Below are positions 48,207-55,470 of a DNA stretch of 55,470 nucleotides, in pieces. The stretch spans positions 1-55,470 of the forward strand of contig CAIQQB010000111.1 of the NCBI GenBank assembly GCA_903873805.1, given 5' to 3'. The stretch is from an uncultured Opitutia bacterium. GTDB taxonomy: Bacteria > Verrucomicrobiota > Verrucomicrobiia > Opitutales > Opitutaceae. Position 1 is the stretch's first letter, and each line of letters opens with the position of its first letter. The notes beneath the pieces are model-generated. The model ran no database searches. It was not told the origin of the DNA and saw only the letters and a list, made by a program, of their open reading frames with translations. The position numbers were made by a program, and so were the translations under genes.

Positions 48207-49442
48207 ATGAATACTTCACCCGTCCGCCTCTGTTTTGCTCTCGCCGGCCTGTTGGTCGGCCTCGGGGCTTCTGCCGCTGTTCCGCAAACTGAGGCCGTGG
48301 TGCTCAGGGTGACGGGCAGTGTCAAAGCTACCTTGGCGGACGGCTCAACCCAGACCTTGCGCCGTGGCGACACGCTGCCGCAGGGGGCGACTATCGTCAC
48401 CACGGGTGGCGCCGAAGTGGAGATCCAGCCCTTTCCGGGGACGGTTTCGATCATCCGCGAAAACTCCTCGGTCAATATTGAGAAGCTGGCCATGACCACC
48501 AACAGCGACGGGGTTGTCACCCGCCAGACGGCCTTGCTCAACCTGACGTCAGGCAATATCGTCTCCACCCTCGATCCCAACAAGAAGAGCATCAACGACT
48601 ACAGTGTTCGTACGCCAAAGGGCGTGGCGGCCGCCCGGGGAACGGTCTACACGGTTTCCGTGGATGTGCAGGGGACCAGCGTCGGCACGCTGACCGGCAC
48701 TGTGACCATGACACCGACGGACGGAAGTGCCCCGATCGTCATCGACATCGGCCACGGCACCGTGATCACCGGCACCGGTGCCAACGCCCGATCGGTCTCG
48801 CTCGCCGACGCCGTGAAAGCCAATCCCGCGATGGCCACCGCGATCTCCAGCGCCGTGCAGTCGGTTTCCAACCTTGTTCAGAATAACACTCTCAACGCCA
48901 GTTCCGACACCTCGGTCGCCGTGCTCGCCGCCGTGGTGAAGGTGGCCTCGCAGGCCATCCCCGACAGCGCCTCCACCTTCACGAAACAGGCCGTGACGGC
49001 CCTGACCTCTACCACTTCACCCACGACATCCGACGCCAGCAAGGTGGCGGCCGTGAGCGCCGTCGCCGAGGCCGCTTCTCAGGGTGCGGTCCAGGGCTCG
49101 CATGACGCGAACACGACCAACACCGCCCAGGCTTCGGCCGATGCGCAGACGCGGGTGAACGCCATCGTTCAGGAAGCCGTGGCGGCCCTGCCCACCAGCA
49201 CGACGACGGCCACCCCCAGCATCGCCCAGAGCATCGTGAACGCCGTGGCCACCGGTGCGGCCAACGGGACGGCGGCTTCAGGCGTTACCGCTCCGCCGCC
49301 GACTGTCACGAACCTGCCGACGGGGACCGTCGCACCCACGGTGACGCCTCCTTCCACCTCCGTGGTGACACCCACGGAAACGACCATATTCCCCACGCAG
49401 CCCACCACCAATCAGGACAAGCCCAGTCAGACGACATTGTAA
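48207..49442 (+). CDS. Exported FecR-domain protein with low-complexity tail
   Basis: The 411-residue protein has a signal peptide (MNTSPVRLCFALAGLLVG..., cleavage near residue 24) and a FecR domain (about 30-175): VTGSVKATLADGSTQTL, LPQGATIVTTGGAEVEIQPF, NIVSTLDP and the family core YSVRTPKGVAAARGTVYTV. From about 195 on, the sequence is Ala/Ser/Thr-rich with helices (ASSDTSVAVLAAVVKVAS) and ends in a Pro/Thr tail (315-411). It has no membrane anchor after the signal, unlike the sigma-factor regulator FecR. It follows the CHASE2 cyclase gene; such pairs are seen in other bacteria. A strong terminator ends the unit. Confidence 0.88.
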   Translation: MNTSPVRLCFALAGLLVGLGASAAVPQTEAVVLRVTGSVKATLADGSTQTLRRGDTLPQGATIVTTGGAEVEIQPFPGTVSIIRENSSVNIEKLAMTTNSDGVVTRQTALLNLTSGNIVSTLDPNKKSINDYSVRTPKGVAAARGTVYTVSVDVQGTSVGTLTGTVTMTPTDGSAPIVIDIGHGTVITGTGANARSVSLADAVKANPAMATAISSAVQSVSNLVQNNTLNASSDTSVAVLAAVVKVASQAIPDSASTFTKQAVTALTSTTSPTTSDASKVAAVSAVAEAASQGAVQGSHDANTTNTAQASADAQTRVNAIVQEAVAALPTSTTTATPSIAQSIVNAVATGAANGTAASGVTAPPPTVTNLPTGTVAPTVTPPSTSVVTPTETTIFPTQPTTNQDKPSQTTL

Positions 49443-49469
49443 TATCCTTCTGACCGGCGGCATTCACCA

Positions 49470-49499
49470 ACCGGCGGCCCGGCGGCCGTCGGTTTTTTA
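49470..49499 (+). terminator. Rho-independent terminator after the FecR-domain gene
   Basis: ACCGGCGGCC (49470-49479) pairs with GGCCGTCGGT (49484-49493) around a 4-nt loop, with one G-U pair, and six T residues follow (49493-49498). It lies 27 bp after the plus-strand stop. The convergent HAD gene ends inside the T run; on the minus strand no T run follows the hairpin, so termination acts mainly in the plus direction. Confidence 0.88.
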
Positions 49500-50522
49500 T
49501 TTATGCTCCTCGAGGAATGAGGCCTGCCGGGGTCCGCGTGACTTTTCGTCGGCGTCGGGGGCCGGGGCGAGATGGCGCGGGGGACGCGGCACGCGGTCGT
49601 TGACCGCCGCCTCGCGGTCCGCGACGATCCGGTCGCAGATCTTGTGGATTTGCAGCCGCAGCCAGCGGGCGGTCGCGCCGCCCTCGGTGTAGTCGGCCGG
49701 GCCGTAATGATCGATGCGGCCGACCTGGCGGAGGCGGTCGTTCTGCTCGAATTCCGCGGGCGATTCGGGGTTGTAGACCGCGTAGGCCTTGCCGCCCCCG
49801 CCCTTCACCACCGAAAAGCTCGGGATGTCGCTCGGTCCGTCGGCGATGTAGATCATGTTCTGAAACGGGATCCGCCGGTCCTCGGCGGCCATCTTGGAGT
49901 TCACGTCAATGGCCGGGTTTTTGTTCGTGCCCTTGTTGATCTCAAAAATCGCGCGGGTCTTGGTCGTGTTGTCGATGACCATGCCGATCTGGGCGATCTC
50001 GGCGTCGGCGCCGAGGTCGAACTCGTTCTGGTTGAGAAAGCCCGGCTGCAGGGGGTTCTCGACGAATTCGCAGCCCCAGATGCCGTCCACCCTGGGGGCG
50101 GCGGCGCTGCCGCGGATCATCTCGGCGAGGCCGGTGCTCACGATGTAGTGTTCGAGGGTGATCTCGTGCTTCTGGTGCTCGGGGCGTTCCCGCACAAAGC
50201 CGCGGCTGCGGTCGAAAAACGCCGGGATCCCCGGGTAGAAGCCGATCCCCGCGCCGCATTCCCGCAGCACCCGGTTGTTCAGCCCGGCCATCTTGCCGGC
50301 CAGGATGTGGGTGAGCAGGTGGTTGAGGTAGGCGATTTCCCCGGAGAGCCGGTAGCCGCGCCGGCGGTAGTGTTCCGCGAGGGCATTGGTCTCGGTCCAG
50401 AAATCGGATTCGTTGACGCCGTAGCGCCGGAAAAGCGGCGCCTGCATGTATTCCGGGATTAAGGTCTTGTCGAAATCCCAGATGCAGGCGATGATGTTTT
50501 GCGTGAAGAGAGTCGTGGCCAT
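49497..50522 (-). CDS. HAD-superfamily hydrolase, phosphoserine phosphatase-like
   Basis: The 341-residue cytoplasmic protein has the HAD nucleophile motif WDFDKTLI (Asp16, Asp18) near the N terminus and the late motif IYIADGPSDIPSF with the metal-binding Asp pair around 225-235. The cap between is large and helical (SDFWTETNALAEHYRRRGYRLSGEIAYLNHLL). The motif spacing places it with subfamily I (SerB-like) hydrolases, which cleave phosphate monoesters; the substrate cannot be named. The C-terminal 40 residues are charged and probably disordered. It is divergent from prfA, with 119 bp between the starts. Confidence 0.85.
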   Translation of the reverse strand: MATTLFTQNIIACIWDFDKTLIPEYMQAPLFRRYGVNESDFWTETNALAEHYRRRGYRLSGEIAYLNHLLTHILAGKMAGLNNRVLRECGAGIGFYPGIPAFFDRSRGFVRERPEHQKHEITLEHYIVSTGLAEMIRGSAAAPRVDGIWGCEFVENPLQPGFLNQNEFDLGADAEIAQIGMVIDNTTKTRAIFEINKGTNKNPAIDVNSKMAAEDRRIPFQNMIYIADGPSDIPSFSVVKGGGGKAYAVYNPESPAEFEQNDRLRQVGRIDHYGPADYTEGGATARWLRLQIHKICDRIVADREAAVNDRVPRPPRHLAPAPDADEKSRGPRQASFLEEHK

Positions 50523-50641
50523 GGCTGAACAGCACCGTTAGCGCCCGCGCGCGGCGGCCCTGTTGCGCGTCCACGCAAGCCGTTTCCGGCCGCCTTCGCA
50601 ACGTGCAAATTGCCCCGCGTCCCCCTCTCTCCGATTTTCGC

Positions 50642-51760
50642 ATGGATGACCTGCCAGACATCGCCCCGTTCCAGCGGCGCCTCGACGAGCTCGATGCGCA
50701 AATGGCGGAGCCCGCCTTTTACGCCAGCGCCCGCAAGGCTGCCGACATCACGCGCGAGCAGCAGAAGCTCGCCCAGTTGGTGGCCGACCACCGCCGGCTC
50801 GCTCAGCTGGCGGCCGAACTGGCCGAAACCCGGGCGCTCCTGAAGGATCCCGCCGCCGACCCCGAGCTCTGCCCCCTCGCCGCCGCCGAGCTGCCGGTCC
50901 TCGAGGCGCAGCACGCCGCCCTCCGGCAGGCCATCCTCCTGGCGATGATCCCGCCCGATCCGACCGACTCCCGCAACACCGTGATGGAGATCCGCGCCGG
51001 CACCGGCGGCGACGAGGCGGCACTGTTCGCCGCCGAACTCGCCCGGATGTACCAGAAATACGCCGACAGCCGCGGCTGGGCGGTCGAGCCGCTGGGCGGC
51101 AGCCCGAGCGACCGGGGCGGCTTCAAGGAGGTGAGCTTTCTCATCAGCGGCCCCGACGTCTACCGGCAGCTCAAGTTCGAAAGTGGCGTCCACCGGGTGC
51201 AGCGCATCCCCGTGACGGAAGCCAACGGGCGCGTCCACACCTCCACGGTGACCGTCGCGGTGCTGCCCGAGGCGGGCGAGGTGGATGTGAAGATCGACCC
51301 GCAGGACCTCGAGATCGCGGTCATGCGCGCCAGCGGCCCGGGCGGGCAGGGGGTCAACACCACCGACTCCGCCGTGCGCATCCTGCACCGTCCGTCCGGC
51401 CTCACGGTCTACTGCGCCGACGGCCGTTCGCAGCAGAAGAACAAGGCGAGCGCGCTGGCCGTGCTCCGCTCGCGCCTGCTCAAGCTGAAGGAGGACGACG
51501 AGCGGGCGAAATACGCCGCGCAGCGCCGCAGCCAGATCGGCTCGGGCGACCGCAGCGAGCGCGTCCGCACCTACAGCTTTCCCCAGAACCGGATGACTGA
51601 CCACCGCATCGGGCTCACGCTCTACAGCCTGCCGCAGATCCTGGAGGGGGCGATCGACCCGCTCATCACCGCGCTGCAGCGGGCGGACTTCGAGGAAAAG
51701 CTGGCCGCGCTCACCGGCCAGGCCTTCACCGCGCGCCGGCCGGCGGCGGAGGAGGACTGA
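50642..51760 (+). CDS. prfA: Peptide chain release factor 1
   Basis: RF1 recognises UAA and UAG in the ribosomal A site and triggers peptide release. From the ATG at 50642 the protein has 372 residues. The codon-reading tripeptide is PVT (190-192, in RVQRIPVTEANGRVHTS), as in RF1 and unlike the SPF of RF2. The catalytic GGQ motif is at 234-236 (ASGPGGQGVNTTDSAVR), and RSQQKNKASAL follows. The N-terminal domain is slightly degenerate but helical as usual. The prmC gene, whose product methylates the Gln of GGQ, follows 140 bp downstream. Confidence 0.96.
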   Translation: MDDLPDIAPFQRRLDELDAQMAEPAFYASARKAADITREQQKLAQLVADHRRLAQLAAELAETRALLKDPAADPELCPLAAAELPVLEAQHAALRQAILLAMIPPDPTDSRNTVMEIRAGTGGDEAALFAAELARMYQKYADSRGWAVEPLGGSPSDRGGFKEVSFLISGPDVYRQLKFESGVHRVQRIPVTEANGRVHTSTVTVAVLPEAGEVDVKIDPQDLEIAVMRASGPGGQGVNTTDSAVRILHRPSGLTVYCADGRSQQKNKASALAVLRSRLLKLKEDDERAKYAAQRRSQIGSGDRSERVRTYSFPQNRMTDHRIGLTLYSLPQILEGAIDPLITALQRADFEEKLAALTGQAFTARRPAAEED

Positions 51761-51900
51761 GCCGGGGAATTGCTAATTGGATATTGCTTAACGCTCATTT
51801 AGCCATTCGAACCGGTCCATGATGCGCCGCACCGCGACTCTCTTTCTGCAATACCCAAATAAGCGATAACCAACAACCATCGACCAATTCTGCGCCCCCC

Positions 51901-52746
51901 ATGCCCAACGTCCTTGAGATCATCCAGAAGACCACGGCGTTTCTCGCGGGCCGGGGCGTCGAGTCGCCGCGGCTGAACGCCGAGCTGCTCGTCGGGCACG
52001 TGCTCGGGCTGAAGCGGATGCAGCTCTACCTCCAGTTCGAGCGGGTGCTCGCGGAGCCGGAATTGGAGCGCCTCCGGCCGCTGGTGCGCCGCCGGGCGCA
52101 GCGCGAACCGCTGCAATATGTGCTGGGCGAGACCGACTGGGGCGGCCTGAAACTCAAGATGGACCGCCGGGCGCTCATCCCCCGGCCCGAGACGGAGCGG
52201 CTGGTGGAGCTGCTGGGGGAGCTCGGTCCGGCCGAGCCGGCGGCGGTGCTCGACCTCGGCACCGGCAGCGGCGCCATCGCCCTGGCGCTGGCGCAACGCT
52301 GGCCTGGGGCTCGTATCACAGCATTGGATACAAGCGCGGCCGCCCTCGCCCTCGCGGCCGAGAACGCCGCCGCCCTCGGGCTGGCGGAGCGGGTGGTGTT
52401 CCTGGCTTCCGACTGGTATGCCGGCCTGCCCCCGACGGGGCGTTTCGACCTGATCGTGGCGAATCCGCCCTACCTGAGCGCGGCGGAGACCGCGGCGGCC
52501 CAGCCCGAGGTGCGCGACTTCGAGCCGGCGGCAGCGCTGACGGCGGAAGAGGACGGGCTGGCTGACTTGCGGAAGATCATGGCGGCGACCCCGGACCGGC
52601 TCAATCCCGGCGGGCTGCTCGCGCTGGAAACCGGCCTGGCGCACCACGCGGAATTGCTCCGGCTCGCCGTGGCGGCGGGCTTCACCCGCACCGAGTCGCG
52701 TCCGGACCTCACGGGCCGCGACCGCTTTGTCCTGGCCTGGCGCTAG
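51901..52746 (+). CDS. prmC: Release factor glutamine N5-methyltransferase
   Basis: The 281-residue enzyme methylates the GGQ glutamine of release factors with S-adenosylmethionine. It has an N-terminal helical domain (1-75), the hinge segment PLQYVLGETDWGGLKL, RALIPRPETERLVE, SAM-binding motif I VLDLGTGSGAIALALA (116-131) and catalytic NPPYLS (188-193). Its position after prfA is the common bacterial arrangement. The 140-bp gap is relatively AT-rich with no visible hairpin, so it may be cotranscribed or have its own promoter. It starts after a run of C residues, with no Shine-Dalgarno sequence. Confidence 0.95.
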   Translation: MPNVLEIIQKTTAFLAGRGVESPRLNAELLVGHVLGLKRMQLYLQFERVLAEPELERLRPLVRRRAQREPLQYVLGETDWGGLKLKMDRRALIPRPETERLVELLGELGPAEPAAVLDLGTGSGAIALALAQRWPGARITALDTSAAALALAAENAAALGLAERVVFLASDWYAGLPPTGRFDLIVANPPYLSAAETAAAQPEVRDFEPAAALTAEEDGLADLRKIMAATPDRLNPGGLLALETGLAHHAELLRLAVAAGFTRTESRPDLTGRDRFVLAWR

Positions 52747-52786
52747 AGCAGATTCAGAATAACTTTGGCCGGTCGATTGTTGCGTG

Positions 52787-52842
52787 GGTAGGGCGAACCG
52801 TCCTCGGTGAGCCGCGGCTCGGCGGGGACGCCTCGCCCTACC
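52787..52842. repeat. Inverted repeat between prmC and hemH
   Basis: GGTAGGGCGAACCGTCCTCG (52787-52806) is matched by the inverted arm 52823-52842 with three mismatches, and the centre GAGCCGCGGCTC is itself palindromic. The outer end GTAGGGC resembles the 42706-42774 element. It lies in the convergent space between prmC and hemH, so it could serve as a bidirectional transcript end, though T runs are absent. Confidence 0.75.
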
Positions 52843-52890
52843 ATTTCGGCCACAGTTGTCTTTAACCTGCGCTAGGCCACCCTGGGCCGT

Positions 52891-53919
52891 TCAGCGGGTG
52901 AGCCAGGCGCGCACGCGGGCGGCGAGGAAGCTGATGTAGGCGGGCTGGTCGTTGAGGCAGGGGATGTGCTGGAAAGATTCGCCGCCGGCCTTGAGGAACG
53001 ACTCCTTCCCCTCCTGCGCGATTTCCTCGAGCGTCTCGAGGCAATCGGCGACAAAGGCGGGCGTCATGACGAGGAGGCGTTTCACCCCGGCCTTGGGCAG
53101 CTGCTCGAGCAGGTGGTCGGTGTAGGGGGTGAGCCACGGTTCGCCGACGAGGCGGGACTGGAAGGAAAGCTTGAAGCGTTCCGGCGCGAGGCCGGCCCGC
53201 GCGGTGAAGGCGCGGGTCGTGGCGAGCACCTGGGCCTTGTAGCAGGTGGCGTGGGCGGGCGAGCAGGTCGTGCAGCAGTCCGGCACTAGCGTGCAATGGG
53301 CGTGCGAGGAGTCGGCCACGCGCATATGACGCTCGGGCAGGCCGTGATAGCTGAAGAGCACGAGGTCGTGGGGTTGCGCCAGGTAGGGCGCGGCCGAGGT
53401 GTGGAGTGCCGCGATGTAATCGGCGTCGGCGAAGAACGGCTGCACGGTCGTGATCTTTAGGCCGGGGGCGAGCCGGGCGGCCTCCTCGCGGACCTTGACC
53501 ACCACGGTTTCCCACGAGGACATCGCATAGTGCGGATACTGGGGGAACAGGAGCAGATCGTTGATCCCGGCGGCCACGATCAGGGCGAGCACCTCGGCGA
53601 TCGAGGGCGTGCCATAGCGCATCGCGAGAAACACCGGGGCCTCGGCGCCGAGCGTGGCGGTCAGCTTCTGCTGCACGCTGCGGGAAATCGTGACCAGCGG
53701 CGAACCCTCCTCGGTCCAGACCTGCTCGTAGGCGTGGGCGGACTTGGAGGCGCGGGAGGGGATGATGATGCCGTTGACCAGCAGCCAGCGGAAGGGCTGG
53801 GCCGGCCGGTCGATGACCCTGGCGTCACCGAGGAACTCACGCAAGTAGCGGCGGACGTCGGAGACCGCCGTGGAATCGGGCGAGCCGAGGTTGACGAGAA
53901 GGACAGCGCGTTGGGCCAT
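52891..53919 (-). CDS. hemH: Ferrochelatase
   Basis: The enzyme inserts ferrous iron into protoporphyrin IX, or coproporphyrin III in the alternative pathway, to form haem. The 342 residues show VLLVNLGSPDS at the N terminus, AMRYGTPSI, LFPQYPHYAMSSWETV, catalytic His192 in FSYHGLPERH, KLSFQSRLVGEPWLTPYT, and the acidic metal-path motif CLETLEEIAQEG with PAFVADC before it. An unusual Cys cluster (Cys209, 215, 216, 219, 226) follows the catalytic His and may bind an iron-sulfur cluster, as shown for some other bacterial ferrochelatases. It is encoded alone, upstream of the hairpin at 52787-52842. Confidence 0.95.
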   Translation of the reverse strand: MAQRAVLLVNLGSPDSTAVSDVRRYLREFLGDARVIDRPAQPFRWLLVNGIIIPSRASKSAHAYEQVWTEEGSPLVTISRSVQQKLTATLGAEAPVFLAMRYGTPSIAEVLALIVAAGINDLLLFPQYPHYAMSSWETVVVKVREEAARLAPGLKITTVQPFFADADYIAALHTSAAPYLAQPHDLVLFSYHGLPERHMRVADSSHAHCTLVPDCCTTCSPAHATCYKAQVLATTRAFTARAGLAPERFKLSFQSRLVGEPWLTPYTDHLLEQLPKAGVKRLLVMTPAFVADCLETLEEIAQEGKESFLKAGGESFQHIPCLNDQPAYISFLAARVRAWLTR

Positions 53920-54032
53920 AAGTGCGGATTGGTCGGGAAAAAGCGGCCGATGTCAAATGCCGCGGCCGCGGAAGCTTCGGTCTTTTTTTCCAGGCAGCCG
54001 ACCGGTCTCGCGGGGAACACCCCGGTCCGGCC

Positions 54033-55223
54033 TCAGTTCGACTCAACCGGCCAGCGCCGGCGGTAAACCTGGATGGCGGCTCCCGGATGGTCGTGCATGT
54101 AGAGTTCCTTCACGTCGTCCAGCCGGGTGATGATCCAAGGCATGACGTTGTTTTCTCCGTTCTTGGTGAAAACGAGATCGTCAGCCAGGTAGACGCACGA
54201 GTGGTAGGCGCCTCCATCCTTGTCCAGGAAGAACAGGATGTCGCCGAAGGTCGCCTGATCTGTGACGGTGTCATAGTCCTCCAGCACCTGGCTGGCCGCC
54301 AGCTTCAGGTTGAGGAAGATGTTTTGCCGGGTGTAGTTGAAGAAATTAAGGGAGGTCCAGTGGCAGTTGGGGACCTGGCCCATCCGGTCGAGATCCGGAG
54401 TGGTGTAGGCATAGGCCAGTCGGCGGGGAATGGGTGGCAGCAGGTGGGTGAGGTCGATGACTCCTCCGCCCGGAAGGTCCGACATCGCCTTGAGCAGGGG
54501 CAGCGAGTCGTTGCGGTTGAAGTTCGCGCTCCAGTAACGTTTGAGCACGGGAAGGTTGTCCGTGCCGTCCACCTTGAGGAAGGCGATCACCGCCCGGGTG
54601 CGGGTGAGAACCTTGAGCCAACGGCGGGCTTCGCTATCACTGGTGGCCAGGCTGAGCAGCGCACGAAAATCGCTAAACATCATGGTGTTTCCATCTTTCC
54701 ATGCAAGCTTGCGGATGACCTGCACGGCACTGTCCGGCAGGTTTGTGCCCACCAGCCATTCGTCAAGATTCCCGCCCGGGATGTACGCCGGGTCGTGGTG
54801 GAAGACGTTCATTGGGGATTTTGCCAGTTCCCGGTAAAGGGCGGTTCGCACCTCGGGCTTGAGCGCCTCCACATCGGCGAGGGTGGGGTAGAGGGAGAGG
54901 TTGCCCTCCTCATCGCGCTTGCTGCGGTGGTCGGCCAGCAGCCGGTCGCACACGTCTTTCTCGATTCCCACCTTCAGCAGCAGGGCCTGCACGGCGTCCG
55001 CATTGCTGTTCGGAAAACTCCAGATGGACTGGGGTTGGGGCAGGGGAAACTCATCCAAGATCGTGTCCGGGGCGGACAGATAGATCGTCTGATATTGGAT
55101 CCGGCCCCATGGTCCGGGGCGACACTGGACAAAGCCGCCGCCGTCACATCTCGCCGCAACCGGGGCAAGCAGAGCCAGGGCAATCAGAACCGTTGCGGGG
55201 CAGCGGGTGGGATAAAATCGCAT
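54033..55223 (-). CDS. Exported papain-like (NlpC/P60- or CHAP-like) protein
   Basis: The 396-residue protein begins at an ATG at 55223 with a signal peptide (MRFYPTRCPATVLIALALL..., cleavage about residue 23). The first 220 residues are helical and unrecognised (YQTIYLSAPDTILDEFPLPQ, KDVCDRLLADHRSKRDEEG). The C-terminal part has VPNCHWTSLNFFNYT, FGDILFFLDKDGGAYHSCVY and LADDLVFTKNGENN, an order of Cys, GD and His like the NlpC/P60 or CHAP cysteine peptidase fold. It may cleave peptidoglycan or another amide, or be a scrambled relative. Similarity is by motif only. The frame is open upstream to 55379 without a signal peptide there. Confidence 0.55.
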   Translation of the reverse strand: MRFYPTRCPATVLIALALLAPVAARCDGGGFVQCRPGPWGRIQYQTIYLSAPDTILDEFPLPQPQSIWSFPNSNADAVQALLLKVGIEKDVCDRLLADHRSKRDEEGNLSLYPTLADVEALKPEVRTALYRELAKSPMNVFHHDPAYIPGGNLDEWLVGTNLPDSAVQVIRKLAWKDGNTMMFSDFRALLSLATSDSEARRWLKVLTRTRAVIAFLKVDGTDNLPVLKRYWSANFNRNDSLPLLKAMSDLPGGGVIDLTHLLPPIPRRLAYAYTTPDLDRMGQVPNCHWTSLNFFNYTRQNIFLNLKLAASQVLEDYDTVTDQATFGDILFFLDKDGGAYHSCVYLADDLVFTKNGENNVMPWIITRLDDVKELYMHDHPGAAIQVYRRRWPVESN

Positions 55224-55470
55224 GTGAATGGGATTCAGCCAAAGGGAGAGGGAATTTTTTGCAAGACGCTGACTGCTTTCTAAGGTTGCAGACATTGTGC
55301 TCATGGGTGTTTTTTTGCTGGGCTTCTGGCGCGAACTCCCCAAATCATGGGTTTGACTGGCCTCACATTTTCGAGCCACCCCGAGTGTTAGTCTGGGAGC
55401 TGGTTTTGGGTTGATGTCGTGGGTTGGGTGAGAGCTGTCCCGACGGAGGGAGGCCGTAGGCCGACCGGAG

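Overview
The window is a GC-rich bacterial chromosome segment that most resembles Verrucomicrobiota, probably Opitutaceae. The pointers are two PEP-CTERM proteins, a very large secreted FN3/BACON/propeller protein with the C-terminal module common in Verrucomicrobial exported proteins, a DUF1501 Tat protein, expansion of secreted SGNH esterases, interspersed palindromic repeats, and start codons almost without Shine-Dalgarno sequences. The assignment is inferred from gene content, not from a marker search. No rRNA, tRNA, CRISPR array, integrase or complete insertion sequence was seen.

Layout, left to right. 1-5.7 kb: a giant repetitive extracellular protein whose 5' end looks interrupted by an in-frame stop. 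5.9-12 kb (minus): a small exported protein, glycogen branching enzyme (glgB) and phosphoenolpyruvate carboxylase (ppc). 12.3-15.8 kb (minus): a three-gene signalling operon with a REC-SpoIIE phosphatase-HATPase fusion, a STAS protein and a CheA-like kinase lacking the CheW-like domain. 16-22 kb (plus): two overlapping hybrid histidine kinase genes. 22.2-30.3 kb (plus): the most striking region, seven consecutive paralogous secreted SGNH esterases of the rhamnogalacturonan acetylesterase type, then a ThuA-domain protein. 30.3-32.9 kb (minus): PiT phosphate transporter with its DUF47 partner, and an ElyC-like DUF218 protein. 33-36.3 kb (plus): two PEP-CTERM proteins. 36.4-38.2 kb (minus): an olsBA-like pair for ornithine lipids. 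38.4-43.3 kb: UDP-glucose dehydrogenase, a secreted unknown, a DUF1501 protein and a small LTXXQ-like periplasmic protein. 43.3-49.4 kb: a SNF2 helicase (minus), a divergent CHASE2 adenylate/guanylate cyclase and a FecR-domain protein. 49.5-55.4 kb: HAD hydrolase, prfA-prmC, hemH and a papain-like secreted protein.

How the parts may work together (inference). The esterase array suggests deacetylation of pectin (rhamnogalacturonan I) or other acetylated polysaccharide at the cell surface, with one lipid-anchored and six soluble enzymes in three subfamilies. No pectin lyase or hydrolase is present here, so the backbone-cutting enzymes must lie elsewhere. The signalling block upstream could control it, but only adjacency and common orientation support that. 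PiT/DUF47 and olsBA would both fit phosphate economy. The CHASE2 cyclase and FecR protein look like a sensor/second-messenger pair. The intergenic spaces carry a recurrent family of inverted repeats (TGTAG-type, 19-26 nt arms).
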